Source of the DNA: Hetaerina americana
Taxonomy: Eukaryota; Arthropoda; Insecta; Odonata; Calopterygidae
DNA: 64,000 nt
Assembly: GCA_022747635.1 (NCBI GenBank)
Contig: JAKTNV010000014.1
Location: 10,737,110 to 10,801,109, forward strand
Direction of reading: 5' to 3'
The notes under the pieces were generated by a model. It was not told the DNA's origin. It did not search any database and saw nothing but the letters and a program-made list of their open reading frames with translations. A program made the translations under genes and the position numbers. The stretch's first letter is position 1, and each line of letters starts with the position of its first letter. This document shows positions 1 through 13,120 of the stretch, one piece after another.

Positions 1-779
1 ACCTACTGTGAAATCAAAATTATCCCGTGAAAATCAATGGGAAGCATGTTCCTCATTTTCCCTATAGTCACCAAGCCCCATGTGGCCCTTTCCTGTTTCT
101 TATTCTGAAGAGAGACTGATTTTAAATTGCTCAAAATGAATTTTCAAAGAGCTAACCTGTTTACATCAATTTTTCCTTGAAAAAGTGCTTATTCCGCTGC
201 ACTCATAGGATTCTCTTTCCCCGTTAATGCTGCCTCTTCACTTCACTGTACTTCATTCTCCTCAGTCACAAACACTGTCTGAACTTCACTATAGTTAGAA
301 TTACCCATTTTACTAGTACTAGAGGTGTCCAAACTTTTGGGCGTAATATTTTTGCTTGTTATGTGAATTACTTGCTATGTGAAGTGCTCATTAAGCGAGG
401 TTCCACTGTGTATAATTTTTTAGTTGTTCATGTTAATAGCTTTTGAGTTATCCTACCCACAAAAAATATCACAAACCCCGTCCCAGAAACACTCAGACAG
501 ATACAACTACATAATACCCCGCAAGCCGCCGCAAGGGCATGTGGTGGGGGGGATATCATGTAGGAAATGGTCAAAACATGTATTTCTGGAGTTGAATTTT
601 TGTTAAACAATACTTTCTACTAAAATGATATGATATTCCATAGTATCATGATTTATTGTGTAAAAAGATGTTCTTTTATAAATAGACCTGTATAATTTTA
701 GTGAACTAATTGTAAGATTCAAAGAACTGTGGGATTCAAAATGAAGATTTTTAGTATGTTATGGGATATATTTTTACAG
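1..779 (+). other. Intron of phafin gene, left edge of window
   Basis: The stretch ends in a pyrimidine-rich acceptor, ttttacag at 772-779, directly before the first recognisable coding exon. It has no coding similarity that I recognise. The only other structure seen is a Tigger-like terminal repeat ending at 408, listed separately. Upstream exons, including the PH domain expected in this family, are not in the window. Confidence 0.6.
345..408. mobile_element. Tigger/pogo-like right end (solo terminal repeat)
   Basis: The segment ends in aagcgaggttccactg and is followed by TGTA. It matches the right end of the 23.6-25.2 kb element over about 50 bp: both have a gtgaattac or cgaattac block, then gtgctc, then a (g)ttccac terminus. 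No matching left end was found nearby, so this is a truncated copy or a MITE whose other end has decayed. Confidence 0.5.
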
Positions 780-886
780 GTGGCAAGAAGGCTGTGCAAG
801 TCCATGCAGCTGTTTGGGTGCCTGACTCAGAAGCCTCTGTTTGTATGCACTGCAAGAAAACCCAGTTTAATGTCATAAGCAGACGA
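780..886 (+). CDS. rush: Phafin exon: linker and start of FYVE finger
   Basis: The acceptor is ttttacag at 772-779 and the donor gtaagt at 887-892. The exon enters with two bases of a split codon and leaves in phase 0 after 35 complete codons. It encodes the WxxD motif (WVPD) and the first zinc-ligand pair CMHC, and ends at ISRR, immediately before the HHCRKCG of the next exon. The RRHHC signature is therefore split between exons. Confidence 0.93.
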
Positions 887-3800
887 GTAAGTAAATTTCT
901 TTCTCTCCCCCTCCTCTAACAAGATGTTAATTAAAGTTTCATTTAATCTCTGCCAAAATGAAGTCACAAAAAACTAAATTTTGTAGTTTTAACATTATTA
1001 ACTTTTGCAAATCTTTCATCCAGTCTTTCTTGTTAGCTGAAATAGCATTGGGAAAGCTCTTGAAATCCCTGAATAATCTGGGGTTAACCAGACCTGATTG
1101 ATGTCATTTTTACCATATTGTATGTAATTGTGTACTTTCAACTTGCCTTGGTTCAGTTTCCCCTGTAGCAATAGGAGCTCTTTTAACGATTATAGTTTTT
1201 TGTCGCCATATAAGGTATTATTTAATGTATGCATGGATCTACCGTCATAGGTAAATGGAGTCCCCACATTTGGTGTCTTCTTGATGAGCACATTCAATTC
1301 ATTGCATGCATTCCTGAATAACTGTTGGGATTAAAGTAATAATGTCTTGTTAAATGAGAGTATGTGGCTAGAATCTGTTCCAAACATTCATTTTTTATGG
1401 ATTTGTGTTGAAGATCACTGCTACCTAGGGACTGCGTGAAATGTTACCGGTCAAGTTTGTGAGCTTTCTCATCTTCTTACCATATTTTGGAAGAACAAAA
1501 GGGGCTGCCTATCATTGTAATTCCTGCTTGCACATTTTGTATATAGCCGCAAGTTAGGCAAAAAGGAATTAATGATGAAGTGTTTAATAGCCTGCTGTGT
1601 GCGATGCAGTTGGGATTGACTAAGAAAGGGAATGAAACAGTAGTTGATGTAAGCTATTTTTGATCTATGCTTAGCTCTTTGCCAAATGAGAAAAACTAAC
1701 CATTGTTTGGAGCATGTTGCAGATCTTTTAGGTCAAGAAAATTATTAGCATCCCAAGTGACCTGCACCCATTGTAGCAAGCTCAGAGGACTGAAAGAAAA
1801 GGAGGCATCTTAGGTGGAATTTATCATAAAGCTGTAGTGCAGAAACTCCTCTTTATATAGATCTTGAAAGAATGATTTAATGTAAAGTAAAATTGTTGCT
1901 GGAATTGCATTAATATTCCATTGTTCAACCTTTAAATTAATGAATATTTTATATTTGACTGTAATTTGATGAATGTTCTTTCACTAGTAATTTCTTTTGA
2001 CCGAATAGATGAAAAATTGCATTTTTATCCTAAAAATATAAAAAAAATGATATGACTTTCCTACTTCTTAATAGAGTACAAGTGAGGTCCTTGGAACTCC
2101 TAAAGTTAAGCTGTTAAAAATAAGCATTAATGCAGCAACTAATTTTTAATGTGAGCTTGCAATTTTTTTATTTTTGTTTATATCACTTGTGTTTGAGCTC
2201 TTAAAATCTTTGCTTGCCAATACTTATATACCAGGTGTGTTACTTAAAGAGGTCACATTTTGATGGAGATAACATCTTGGATTTCAGCACCATTGTCGCA
2301 AATGTGGTGCAGTGGTGTGTGGGCCATGCTCAAGTAAGAGATTTTTGCTGCCTTCTCAATCATCAAAGCCACTGCGAGTCTGCCTTACCTGCCATGATAC
2401 CCTGTCTCGCCTCAAAGCACAGCAGCTGAATTCCACAAATGCAGCCGGAATCACACCCATTTCACCTGATGGAATCCGAGGTACTTACTATTAATATATG
2501 GTGAGACTTGATTAGAACTTATGGCGATTGATGTTGAACCTGTGTGTGAATTGGAAGGATCTACTTGTTTATTATGGATGGGGTAACTTGGTGACTTGGT
2601 GGGATAAGTAGAAAATTATATTACCGTGATTCTGGAGTAAGATGAATTATATATAGAATATAGAATCATGTTACATTAGGATTATTCGGATATACATTCA
2701 TATTTGCACCTTTGCAGTTCAGCATGTAAAGTGGAATCCTGATGAAACGTGTAACAATCGTTCGAAAGAGACAAAAAAATGTCTCAATATATTGAATGCT
2801 CATTATTACTGTGATTTGATTATTACTCACTAGCTAATTTCATACTTTTAAAGTAGTAAGAAAGGTCTGTGGAAATTTTACATGATTCATCTGAGGCTGT
2901 TAACCATGAAACCTCTGGTCAATTTGCCTCTGTAGAAGAAAAATACTGCATATATAGTTAGCTCTTGTTGGCATATTTTAGTAGGAACCTGAAATTCTGA
3001 GTATACTAAATAGTACAATGTGCAAACTAATGTTTACCTGCCCTAGCAAGTTGTAGCATCTATGAAGTTCATTGGTAAGAATACATGGCAAAACATTTCA
3101 TTTCACCAATATAATGACAAATGTCTGTTGAGGAAATACTTCTTCAAAACCTGCATTGTTTATACTTTATAGAGCAATGCTTAAAAACTTTTTAGCCCAT
3201 TCCTTGTTTCAATTTCATTCTCTACTAATCTGAACATATTTAAATGAAGTTATTGACTTTGTTTAGCAAAATTCATTTAAAAACGTGACCCAGGTTTCGA
3301 TGCTGAACATCAGGTGGCCCTCATAGAAGCAAACTTAGTATATATACCTTCTGTGCTGGTAAGAGGGGATAAAATGGTTGAAATGTAGGTGATAGGAAAA
3401 GAGAATTACATCTTTCGGTGTTAATCGTTGACTTTGAAGAGTGGTAGGTCTAGGAGTGGGAGGAATGCAAAATTTTGATGACAAGTTCATCCTTGCTATG
3501 GACACATTTAAAAATTTCCAACTGCTCCAAAGCATCGAGCTTTTGACCTTTATTCTCATAATGAAGAATTTTCATCGCAAAGTCACTTTTTTTGGTTATT
3601 CTTGATGAGGTGCTTTGCAAAGAAGAATGTTATGTTCTTATTCTTTACTCATGTTTTTTGTTTTTTTATCCTTTCTTTTAATTTTCATTCTGTTTGCCCA
3701 TTATACTTTGTGTTACATTCTGAGCACTTTAGTTCATACACTGTACTCGTCTCGTTTTTGGGGACTTGGTCTTCAGTGGGATGGATCAAGGCATGAACCA

Positions 3801-6800
3801 CTGTAAAAGGCACATTTAATTTTTTCGTAAGGTAAAATCTTGATTACTTTTTGAGAGATATACCCTAGATAAAGTATTTGTCGCCATTTTGCTGTGGGAT
3901 CTTTTAACTCTTAGGGGTTGTAAATGTTGCTTAAGGCTATTTTCATCAGTTTCTTTTGGTTAAGTTTATTTATTAGATCTTCTAGATAGCCATTATTAAT
4001 TGCTATCATTAAGTTCCTTGTTTACTTCGGATTCTGGTATAGGGATAGAGGCTAATTGATGGATCAATGGATGAAATGCTGAAAGCTTTTGGGCGAAGCA
4101 ATGCTTTAAAGCAGAATTAATTAATTGGTCTGTGTACATTTCCTTCTGAAAAATGGAGTACCCACTTTTAAATTAAGTGTGTGGAATAACAAAGTCAATA
4201 ATTTTGTTTCATTTCAATATGTTATGCAAATTCCGTAAAGTTATGCCGGACACAGCAAATTTTATTAAGTTCGGAGCAATCATAACTGAGCCATATGGAT
4301 ATTAATTTATACAAGTACAAGAGGCATGGGAAGAAATGGAGGCAGGAAAGAAGGTCATTGGGGAGTTAATAAAATCGGCTAGGTTTGCAGATGATCACGC
4401 TTTATTTCGCCAATCAGCCAAAGGGTTGCAAGCATTGCTGAGCAGATGGAAAAAAATCAGGTTTGGGATGAATATCATTGTAAAAAGAACAAGGTAATGA
4501 GGCTTTTATGAAGGAGGAAGGCCGAGTTAAATGTTCATGTTGAAGAAGGCTTTAGAGCTGTGGATTTGGAAAAGGATGGAAATATTGAATGAATGGAAAA
4601 GAAAGAAAGAGGTACTGGTTATCGTGGGAGAGGAGGAAGAATTTTTTGGAGAAATACAAAGAAGGCAGGATAGGTTACGAGCATTTTAATTGGCAAAGGG
4701 ATGTTAAAGACTGTGTTATAGGGGAGAATGTTTGGCCGAAGAGGTTGGGGAAGGAAAATGGTAGGCGGGCTGGATAGTATGAAAGTTTTCAGAATTAGAG
4801 AAGGTTTATTGTAGTGTCTGGTGTCCGGCTTTCTCGTTAGACAAAGCTAAGAAATCTATTGATACTCAGTTTTTGTCTATTCTAAACGTACGTGATTGAA
4901 TACCATCAATATTTTTGGTGCTCATGTAAACATTCCAATGATAAACCTACGCTAAAATAAAACTGATTAGGTAACATAGTAATTATTGAATTAAAATACT
5001 TATTTACTGTTATATCTTTCAAAATAATAAGCAAGTTGGCCATAGACAAATGTTGAAAAAACATGCCTAGTGCAATTCATTTTGTAGCACATGTGCTGGA
5101 ACAAGTGGTCTTGACTGGGACTTCCCATGGGTCCTGACTTCCTGTTAGAAAAAACTAAACAATAAGCAACCGGAAGATTTATTGCCGCTTTGTCTACACA
5201 CTTTCTAGGGGGATTTTCATCCACTTCTCAGAGAAGTGTAAGGTTTTCTTCAGTCAGAATATGCTTTTACTAGCATGTGTATTCCAACTGGCATTTTGCT
5301 TCTAATTACATGAAATATTTTAGGACATGGCCTCCAAAGCTTAAATAAACAACTATCAGTACCAGTGCATTTTGAGGGGACATTAAAAATAAAATAGGAC
5401 AGTCACATACTCATGATTATTCCATTTTAACTACTTGGTTCAACCATTTTTTCATCTCCATACTTAGGTTAAATATAAGTGATTTTTATAGTTTTACAGG
5501 AGAACCTTTTGCTTGAGCTTTGTTTTCCATTGCTTTTTCTGCTGGTTTTCCTGCTTTGGCGAGGGAAAATTTTAATTTAAGACTTTCATTGAATCTAAAA
5601 AAGAAATAATCTGTCTTATCCTTAATCATTTTCGTGGGCTAAGACTGCATGTGGTAACAAGGAAAAGATGCTACTAGGAAACTTATGAAATGGCAGTCTG
5701 AGAGAAAAGAAAAAGCCGCAATATGCTTCCTATGTGACATGTATTCTCAATCTCTTTTGAACAAACTGCTCAATGACATTTCCTGCTAAATATATGATTT
5801 CTTGACCCAATGGTGATTTTTAACCTCATCTGCCTCCTGATTCTTTTGTTATAGATGGTGCCAAAGATCGAAGTGGATCTGCCGACTCCTCTGGCGAGGA
5901 AGACTCGGACGAGGAAGATGAATCTAATGCTGGTCGAAACCAGGGTGATGCAGCAGCCCATGAAGAGGTAAACTTTACTCCCTGCTTCCCCCACACAATC
6001 AGGCCCTTCTCTCCTACTCTGGGCCAAGACGTGCTGTCTCGTTTCTTTTCTTTGGAGACTGTGAGCTGCTTAATGTGAATAGATTTCAAGTTGGTCTGTT
6101 TTTGACCGTCATGTCTGATTATCAGTCTTTGGCCAGTGAATGAATCATGTGACAAGTAAACTAAAATTAAAATTGTCTCATAAATTACTCTCTATCCAAG
6201 TCGTTCATGGCAGTGAACTGCAATCACTTTTTTTACCTGTGAATGTCTTAAAAAAAAGTAAATGCTCATTTCACTGGGGGAAACCCAATTGTGCCTTTAT
6301 CCCCAAATGGAGGAAGTATATACTCTTGTGAAGTGACAAAACTATGAGTGGTGTCCTGTGCAATACAGCCTAGTACCTGGAATCCTTGGGAAGGAGGGAA
6401 AGATCAGGTGGTTGAGGAAGATTTGATCCACCTCCGACAGATGGCTATCCATCCTGGAAGAGAGACAGTTCTTTGATATTTGAAGTGGATTCAGTGTGCC
6501 ATCTTTTCTTAATTGGCATCGACCTGCTCATTAGGTTTGTCCACTAAGTCTTTGTGCTTTGATGGAATTTTTTTCATAGTAACTTGTTAGTTTGTTTTGC
6601 TTGCTAGAGATTAGTTGCTGTGATGCTAATATCTGATGTGATTTTATTAATGAGTGCTCTTTGTGCCCATTCTGTATGTTATTAACTGTAATTTAAAATG
6701 GGCAACTTCATCATCTGGTTCAATAGTGACAAACTTTTGGTTTTTCCTATACAAATTTTATTTGTACATGGCCCAGGAATCTTGATGGTGATGTTTTAAA

Positions 6801-9800
6801 CTGAAGCTTGGGTCATGTACAAATAAATTCTGTATGGACTAAAGAATATAGATAGAAGAGAGGTTAAGTTGTGAATGAGTCCATCTGCTGTTAGATTATT
6901 ATGTTACCTTTGTGCCAGTCATGTTCCAAAGGGTTTTTTTTATCAGACAGCCGTGGGTGCAAAAGTGTCATATTTATGATCCAGGGTGTCCCATAAAACC
7001 TGGTGATCTGTGATTGGCCATTGATCCATTAATGAGGAAGGCACATTTTCCCTCTCACCTGAGTCTCGGCCCAGTGGAATCTTGATCAGCACCCACAATC
7101 CCTATAAAATCAATCATTCTATTGAGCTGTCATTATTTCCAACAGTGACTTTTGTGTTCATTTATCAGCTTATCTCTTTGGCTTTTAGGTTAGTAGAGTG
7201 ATCAGTGACTATAATTTATGAGATAGGTACTACAAATAAGGATATCAATCAGGAAACTGTTAATAATAATTTAATACCAATTTTTATTATTTTGCCAGCT
7301 TTATAGCATGGTTTGCCATTAGTAATGTTAATGCTCTGTTTTTTAGTGGATTGTCTTAATGAAAACATTAGTCTCATATTTGGAACATATTTGGTCATTG
7401 TCTAGAGGTTGTGTGTCAAACTAGGAATGGATTTGGAATGTATTGCATTAATGCCAACTTAAAATTTTTGATTCTTTTCAAAACTGCAAGTCTTGAAATA
7501 TCTTACGGTGGCATGGTGGATGTTGTCATGTCATATTTGGTATTTTATTCTGTGGCCATAAGATATATTATCTATATTTGCATATGCATATACTATCTAT
7601 ATTTGCTGATGCAGCAGTAATAAGAATTTACTTAATTAATGCCCTTGGATTAAATGCAGACCAACTGCAATAACTGCAACTGCAATAGTGTGAATCTATG
7701 TAAGAAATGTAGATGCATAGGCTCATAGCATTTCAAATCACTTGGGTCCCATCCATTTTTGGTATTTTTGCAAACACCTCCGTCTGGCTCCAATCTTAGG
7801 TGGGGATTGGGATGTTGCCGTGGGCTAATGTAATGGCATCCCACCCCAAAAACACTCATTTGAACTACAGTGTTGGTTGTATTTTTCAGTTTAATCTTGA
7901 TCCTGAGTTGAGGTGCTTTGTGGAGAGCACCGCCTGTGTAATTTGCAATACACTGGATTTCACTCCTCCCTTGCACTGTTCCCTAAACATCGTGCCCCTA
8001 CCCAACTATCTCCAATGGCCCAAATGACCTAAGCTGTCAGTCACCTCCCCCTTATAACTACTTCTATTACCAATCTGAGGGAACTTCATAAATGCCATAT
8101 TCTCCTGACTGGCAATGATCAAAGAGAGACAAACATTGAAATAAAATATTATGTTCATCTCATTGCTTTAATCAATGTGAAAAAGGTAAATGTAAGTGGA
8201 TGGCAATTTTTTTCCTGGGCATTGCAATAATACTGCATACCCACCACCATTTGGTACTTGTTATCCAATCGTTCATTGGGAACAGGGAAAAACAGTTATG
8301 TTTAAACTACTTTATAAAATTTTGTGAAAATTATTTTTTCATCTATCCTGTTCAGATTGGGGTCCAGATATTGGTGTCCTATCTATAGGCAATATTTCTG
8401 AGTGTGCACTGTATAGATTTGTCAAAACCTAGAAATTTCATACCATGGGAGACCAAAATCACCAGAACATTGAGAAAGCTGTTTGCTCTTGATTGAGTAT
8501 GGGATTATAATGCATGCATAATTAAACAATACATTAGTGAGATTAGGGGGTGGGTATGAATAGTGAAAGCTAGTGTAAAATGATCTTAAACAGGAATAAG
8601 ACATTAGTCAAGTTTGAGAAAAGACCAAATTTTTAATATCACACCAATTGCTGCATTATTCTCCTATGGAGTGTGCCTATTGGCAGATTTTGTTGCTGGA
8701 TTGCTTTGTGAACCATTCCACCGTAGACATTAATCTTTAAGCTATACCCAGCAGTGGGCACATGCACAAGCTGTCCTCGTTTGAAAACTTGCTGAAGAAG
8801 TGCCTATTGTATGATAACAATTGCAGGGGAAAAAGCCACTTGTGGTACGTTGGCCTACATTTTACTTTGAAATTGTTGTTTTTTATATGATGGCCTGTTA
8901 CCTGTAACAAAATAGCAAGGGCTCAAAGCTGAGCCAATATTGTGTGTGTGTTAAAAAAATTAACACAAACTGATCAGCATCTGAATGAACTAATAATGAT
9001 AAAGGAAAAATGTCCTTTAATCACATAGAGCTGCTGTCTCTTCTAGCATTAATTAGTAATTGACAAACTCCACTTTAACAAAAATAGATTAATGCATAAT
9101 TTGTGACTAATTCCAAGCCTTTAAAGATCCACTTACGAGTTTTTTGTTCATCATTGCTTAATGGTATTGTTCGCTCCGTGTCCTACCCACATGGTTAATA
9201 GATGTACCTATTGAATGTTTACAAAATTCTGAGCTCTCTTCCTCATCTCCACTGAATGTGGATTTTTATTTAGGAATCAAAAATAAGGATTTTCAATTCA
9301 ATTCACGTTCATACAATGAAACAGCTTATCAAGTTAGTTGGTTTTTTAATGATAAATACTCAGCTCACCAACTGGCCCAGTGGCAATATAAAGTTTTGAA
9401 AATATAACATTTTTTGGCAAAAAATATGAGCATAAATACTTAGCCAGTAATCTTTTGTAGGAGAAAGAAAAAAATTCATTTACCCAGTAAACTGAATGCT
9501 GGTCATAGTGTATGTTTCATTTGATCTCCTCATGATAGATAGTTTAAGTTTAATAATTTTGAATTCATAACCTCATCAACTGAAGCAAATAATTTTACGG
9601 GTAGTATTAATTTTCTTGCTTATCAATCTGGCCATTATTAACTTAAATTAAGATATTGATTTTAAGGTAGTTATAAGTTTGACTGCATTCAAAATATTAA
9701 GGCTGAGAATCAAGGGGGAATTGACATGTATCCCATCACTAATTTTTCTGAAATTGAGTAGGCTTGTACTTGGTGTGGGTGTGAACTCTATTTATGACTT

Positions 9801-11543
9801 ATTTAGTTACAGTTAAATTTGTGTTGGAATTATTCCAGCTGGATTTACAACAGTACTCTTGGACTCTGTGCTGCAAAAATGGATTGTATTGAAGGTTTTA
9901 ACAACCATGCTTATATTTTATATAATTCAGTACACATTAGTTCTGCATGCTCGAAATCAGGTTGCCACTAAAAAAAACAGAATTGAGTTATTTAATTTGT
10001 TCTAATGCATTAAGTTTTGCTACTAAATTAGCATTTAATATGATTATACTATACTATTTATAATCTAGATATTGCATTTTGAACATAACATCATTAAGAT
10101 AAAATGTTATTTAATTATATAGGTATTAAATAATGTTTTAAAGAACGTTAAAAATGTAGATTTTATTGTTTACATTCAGATTATGAGGACATTTTTGTTC
10201 TGAATCATGTATAGGACAGTGGCACCAACAAGAGGAAATGATTGATCAAATTTTCTTCTTGGCTTCCTGTTTTCCTTCACCAGAAGTAATTATTTTACAA
10301 ATAGTTCTGTAATTCCCGGGCAATTGGTTGCACTGACACATAAGATACACTGTGATTTTCCAGGTTAGGATTTATGAAAAAGATTTGGATCAGAGAGAAA
10401 ATAATCAAAATATTTTATTGTTAATGCTTCATATGAAGAAAATGGAATTTTTACATTGAAAATTAATGACTGAGCCATTTGTTCCTCCCGTGTGCAGAAT
10501 CCCAGACATTAGTCATCACTGCTGCTAAAATCATATATGCAGCTATTTTCACTGATACTATCACTTTCCTTTTTACACTCTGTCATCATCTCTTCCATCT
10601 AACACATTGCTAATTTCACATTTTTTCCAAGGTTCTGAGATTTTTGTATTTATATATCAGCTTCTGAAGGCAGGTACCATTTCTCTCTTTAATCTATTTT
10701 CTTCTAAAAGATTTAAATGCTTGATGATTTAAATGTTTGTAGACCTGGTTTGAGAGTCACTACACTAGAGAGGAGAAAATTTAATGTCAGATTGAAAGTA
10801 TTGAAAATTATTGGAATTATGATGCTGACTCTTAATTGTGAATTATTCATGGCCTATTTTATATTTGGTAATTGGACCATGAATATTAATTTATAGTTAT
10901 AATTTAAACAGCTGTGATATTAATAGCTTAAATGTTTTCAGTTCATACCATAGTCCTCCCAAAGCCCTTATCCATTCCATTTTCCTTTTGGTTGTTGCTC
11001 GCTATATAGCATTCAGCGCCTTGTGAAGTGTGTGTGTTGATGTAGACATGCTCGTCAGATCACTTGCTAAGTCATTCTGATTATAGAAGTTGTTTGCTGA
11101 GAGAAATTGCTGTATAGTGTGTTAAGGCAATCTCATCAATTCAAGGTAGAGAGGACTGAAATTCAGCCATAACAAGGTGGGATTGATTTGAATTTAATTT
11201 AAGCAAGAAAATTTACTGCTTTAATATCAAAGTGTAACTTTCCTTTTAGCAAAATGGTTGATCATTAGTAAAAATGTGTGTTAACGGTAAGACTGTGTGC
11301 CTCTGACTTAGCCAATTAGTGGACAGAGTTAAATAGCTGATGCTGATGGTGTTCTGCAAACCTGTAAAAGAAATGTTGCTAGAACACCAATATTCACTTG
11401 GATTTATAAGAATACCTTTAATTTAAATATACATGGAATGTGTTCTTCTGTTGTGAGTATTGAGTTTTTTGTTCATGGATTCTTTTGTTGTATGTTTTCA
11501 GCCAACATTTTATGGAACAGCTGTGTCTGGTGAGGAGAAGTAG
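780..11543 (+). CDS. rush: Phafin (PLEKHF-type PH-FYVE endosomal protein), 3' four exons
   Basis: The coding parts are 780-886, 2288-2480, 5855-5967 and 11502-11543, with TAG at 11541-11543. All joins keep frame and use GT-AG borders. The product is the C-terminal part of a phafin: HAAVWVPDSEAS, then a complete FYVE finger (WVPD, RRHHCRKCG, CGPC, LRVC signatures), then an acidic Ser/Asp/Glu tail, then a short PTFYG-containing end. Vertebrate PLEKHF1/2 and Drosophila Rush bind PI3P and act on endosome maturation and autophagy; their N-terminal PH domain must be encoded left of this window. Family identification rests on the near-colinear FYVE region including KRFLLPSQSSKP, which is characteristic of phafins rather than of EEA1, Hrs or other FYVE proteins. 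The symbol is by homology only. Confidence 0.92.
887..2287 (+). other. Phafin intron
   Basis: AT-rich intron between the two exons that share the FYVE finger. Nothing beyond the splice signals (gtaagt and gatttcag) was recognised in it. Confidence 0.7.
2288..2480 (+). CDS. rush: Phafin exon: core of FYVE finger
   Basis: The acceptor is atttcag and the donor gtactt at 2481. There are 64 codons plus one base. It encodes HHCRKCGAVVCGPC, the remaining zinc ligands (CLTC) and the RVC motif. The basic R(R/K)HHCRxCG patch that contacts PI3P is intact once joined to the preceding exon. Downstream the sequence becomes polar and leads into the acidic tail. Confidence 0.95.
2481..5854 (+). other. Phafin intron containing a LINE fragment
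   Basis: A 3.4-kb intron with donor gtactt and acceptor tgttatag. Apart from the degraded LINE at 4320-4880 nothing specific was recognised. Short reading frames around 3.3-3.8 kb have no coding signature. Confidence 0.6.
4320..4880 (+). mobile_element. Degenerate LINE fragment (family A, RT C-terminal part)
   Basis: The translated + strand shows GELIKSARFADDHALF with a following KGLQALL, the region around the FADD polymerase motif, and then in shifted frames the C-terminal block seen in the other three copies: EFFGEIQRR, a GNGMLKTVIEGRM-like segment and the terminal Leu/Gly-rich part. Stops and frameshifts interrupt it, and the middle between about 4500 and 4570 is deleted relative to the 44 kb copy. 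It lies in a phafin intron. Confidence 0.65.
5855..5967 (+). CDS. rush: Phafin exon: acidic tail
   Basis: The acceptor is tttgttatag and the donor gtaaac at 5968. The exon completes a codon with two bases and ends in phase 0 after 37 codons. It encodes a Ser/Asp/Glu-rich stretch (SGEEDSDEEDES) equivalent to the acidic C-terminal tail of vertebrate PLEKHF2. If the donor were not used, the frame would run to TGA at 6076-6078, adding about 36 residues unlike the family. Splicing to 11502 is preferred. Confidence 0.85.
5968..11501 (+). other. Last phafin intron (5.5 kb)
   Basis: Large AT-rich, CpG-poor intron. The only structure recognised is the foldback at 6749-6835. The acceptor at its end, tgttgtatgttttcag, is strongly pyrimidine-rich. 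Confidence 0.65.
6749..6835. repeat. Foldback hairpin element
   Basis: Bases 6749-6775 and 6809-6835 are inverted complements at about 24 of 27 positions, including the block ttatttgtacatg. They are separated by 33 bp. This looks like a very short inverted-repeat MITE. Confidence 0.6.
11502..11543 (+). CDS. rush: Phafin terminal micro-exon
   Basis: After a strong acceptor the frame reads PTFYGTAVSGEEK and then TAG at 11541-11543. The phase (0) matches the upstream exon exactly. I recall a PxFYG-like C-terminus in insect phafins, but that memory is not verified here. The exon is only 14 codons long and sits behind a 5.5-kb intron, so automatic annotation could easily miss it. Confidence 0.72.
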   Translation, partial: PTFYGTAVSGEEK

Positions 11544-13120
11544 CTGTTGGATGAAAAGTTCATGGAAGTCATCGCCTTTGTAAAAAATCTCTTGAAGAAT
11601 AAGGTCCATTGTTTGGAGTAGGGTCTTGACTATAGAGCACCCATTTGGAAGTTGTCGGAACAATATTAATATTTTTGATTCCATGTGACTAATTCTCTTG
11701 CCTTTGATGCTATGTATTCTTGGGAATGCCTTTTTATACTTGGATACACCAGTCCAATATCTGCTTGCCGTCCAGACCAGGATGCTATGGTCTCAACTCG
11801 ATCAGCTCAAGAAAATGGCCATTTTGGAATTTTTTAAAATCATTTCCTTGAAAATTAAAATATCCTAATTTTTTTGATATTGCCAGTTGTCAGCCAATGC
11901 TTTTAAATACTGCTTGTACTTAATAGCACCATAATACCCGGCAGTGAATCCCCTCTTCCAGTTTTGGATGTGCAATCTCTACACATGTGTCTCTCATAAT
12001 GCTTATAATTAATTTGCTTATTAATCTGTGATAAGTTTTCAGGAATAAGCTAACCTTTAGAAAAACATTTCTCTTCAACTATTATTAAATTGGAGGGATT
12101 TTGTTTTTCACAGTAAGATCATTTTACTGTATTATTCTATGTTTAAACTTATTTTCATAAAGTAAATGTAACCTTTTCATCATCTTTATCGCTGATCATT
12201 AATCTTATCATTTAAAATCTTAAATGACTGAAATTGCTCACTTTATAAATTATGATGTGAAATCACTTTATCATCAAATGTATAACCAGTTAGATTGCTG
12301 TCAACTTTCATAATAATGTTTTAAATGACTGGAACAAGTCGTCTGTGATCATTGCATCTCATGGGCAGTTTTTTTTTACTATATCCCTTAAGAAACTATT
12401 GTGACACAAATTAGTCTTGTTAGATTTTCACAATGTGCTATTATGAATCTCATATGCTAAGGTACATAAGATTGGATCATTCATGGTTATTTTGTTATCA
12501 TATATTGCTCTAAATTTCCTTTTATTAAACGGGGATAGAGGGCTCTAAAATATTTTGCACAAAGTGTTATATTTTGTAAAGTCTACCATCTGAAGGGACA
12601 TAATTATTTCCAGCTTGGAACTGTGGTCAATACAGTTGCATAAGAGGGTTACTGCAACTACTCGGTGTCAAAATCAGTTGCATGTAAACAGTTTTGCAGC
12701 TGGAAGCATAATTGTGCATGTCTTCCATTTACTGCCTAACTTAAATGAATGAAATATAAAGTGGTGGAAAGCATATATTAAAATTATTTTTATTGTTATA
12801 TGCTAAATGTTAATGGATGTTAATTTTTTATGGGTTTCAGAGAGGCTTATGCTCTCAACATGTCCTATGGTCACATGAACTATTCTTTATATCATGTGTG
12901 AGAGTGTTTACTTTAGAGCCAGTGAGTGCCTTAAAATATTGTAAATAAGTATCCACCAGTTGCCTTAAAAAGTAAGCATTCTTTGTTTTATCTGCTACAA
13001 ATAATAAACAATCACAATGTTCTGTTAATATGTACAGTGAAGTCAGTCCGACTGAAATGCCCGTGAATTGTTTTTATAAAATTTTGTTGAAAATAAGTGT
13101 CAACAATAAAAGGTATTACA
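11544..13120 (+). other. Probable phafin 3' UTR with polyadenylation signals
   Basis: After the stop no further coding sequence was recognised. The first canonical AATAAA hexamers on the + strand are at 13013-13018 and 13105-13110, and the second is followed by a U/GU-rich stretch (tttgtgcatatttttgg). This would give a 3' UTR of about 1.5 kb. The end is inferred from signals only. Confidence 0.3.

Noticed and set aside
3602..3806. Overlapping hydrophobic frames at 3.6-3.8 kb
   Set aside because: T-rich intron of the phafin gene; two frames open at once, no homology.
10498..10513. Alternative tiny terminal exon for phafin (ENPRH-stop) after a pyrimidine-rich acceptor
   Set aside because: The phase is correct, but the exon at 11502 gives a longer, more family-like end (PTFYG), so the latter is preferred.
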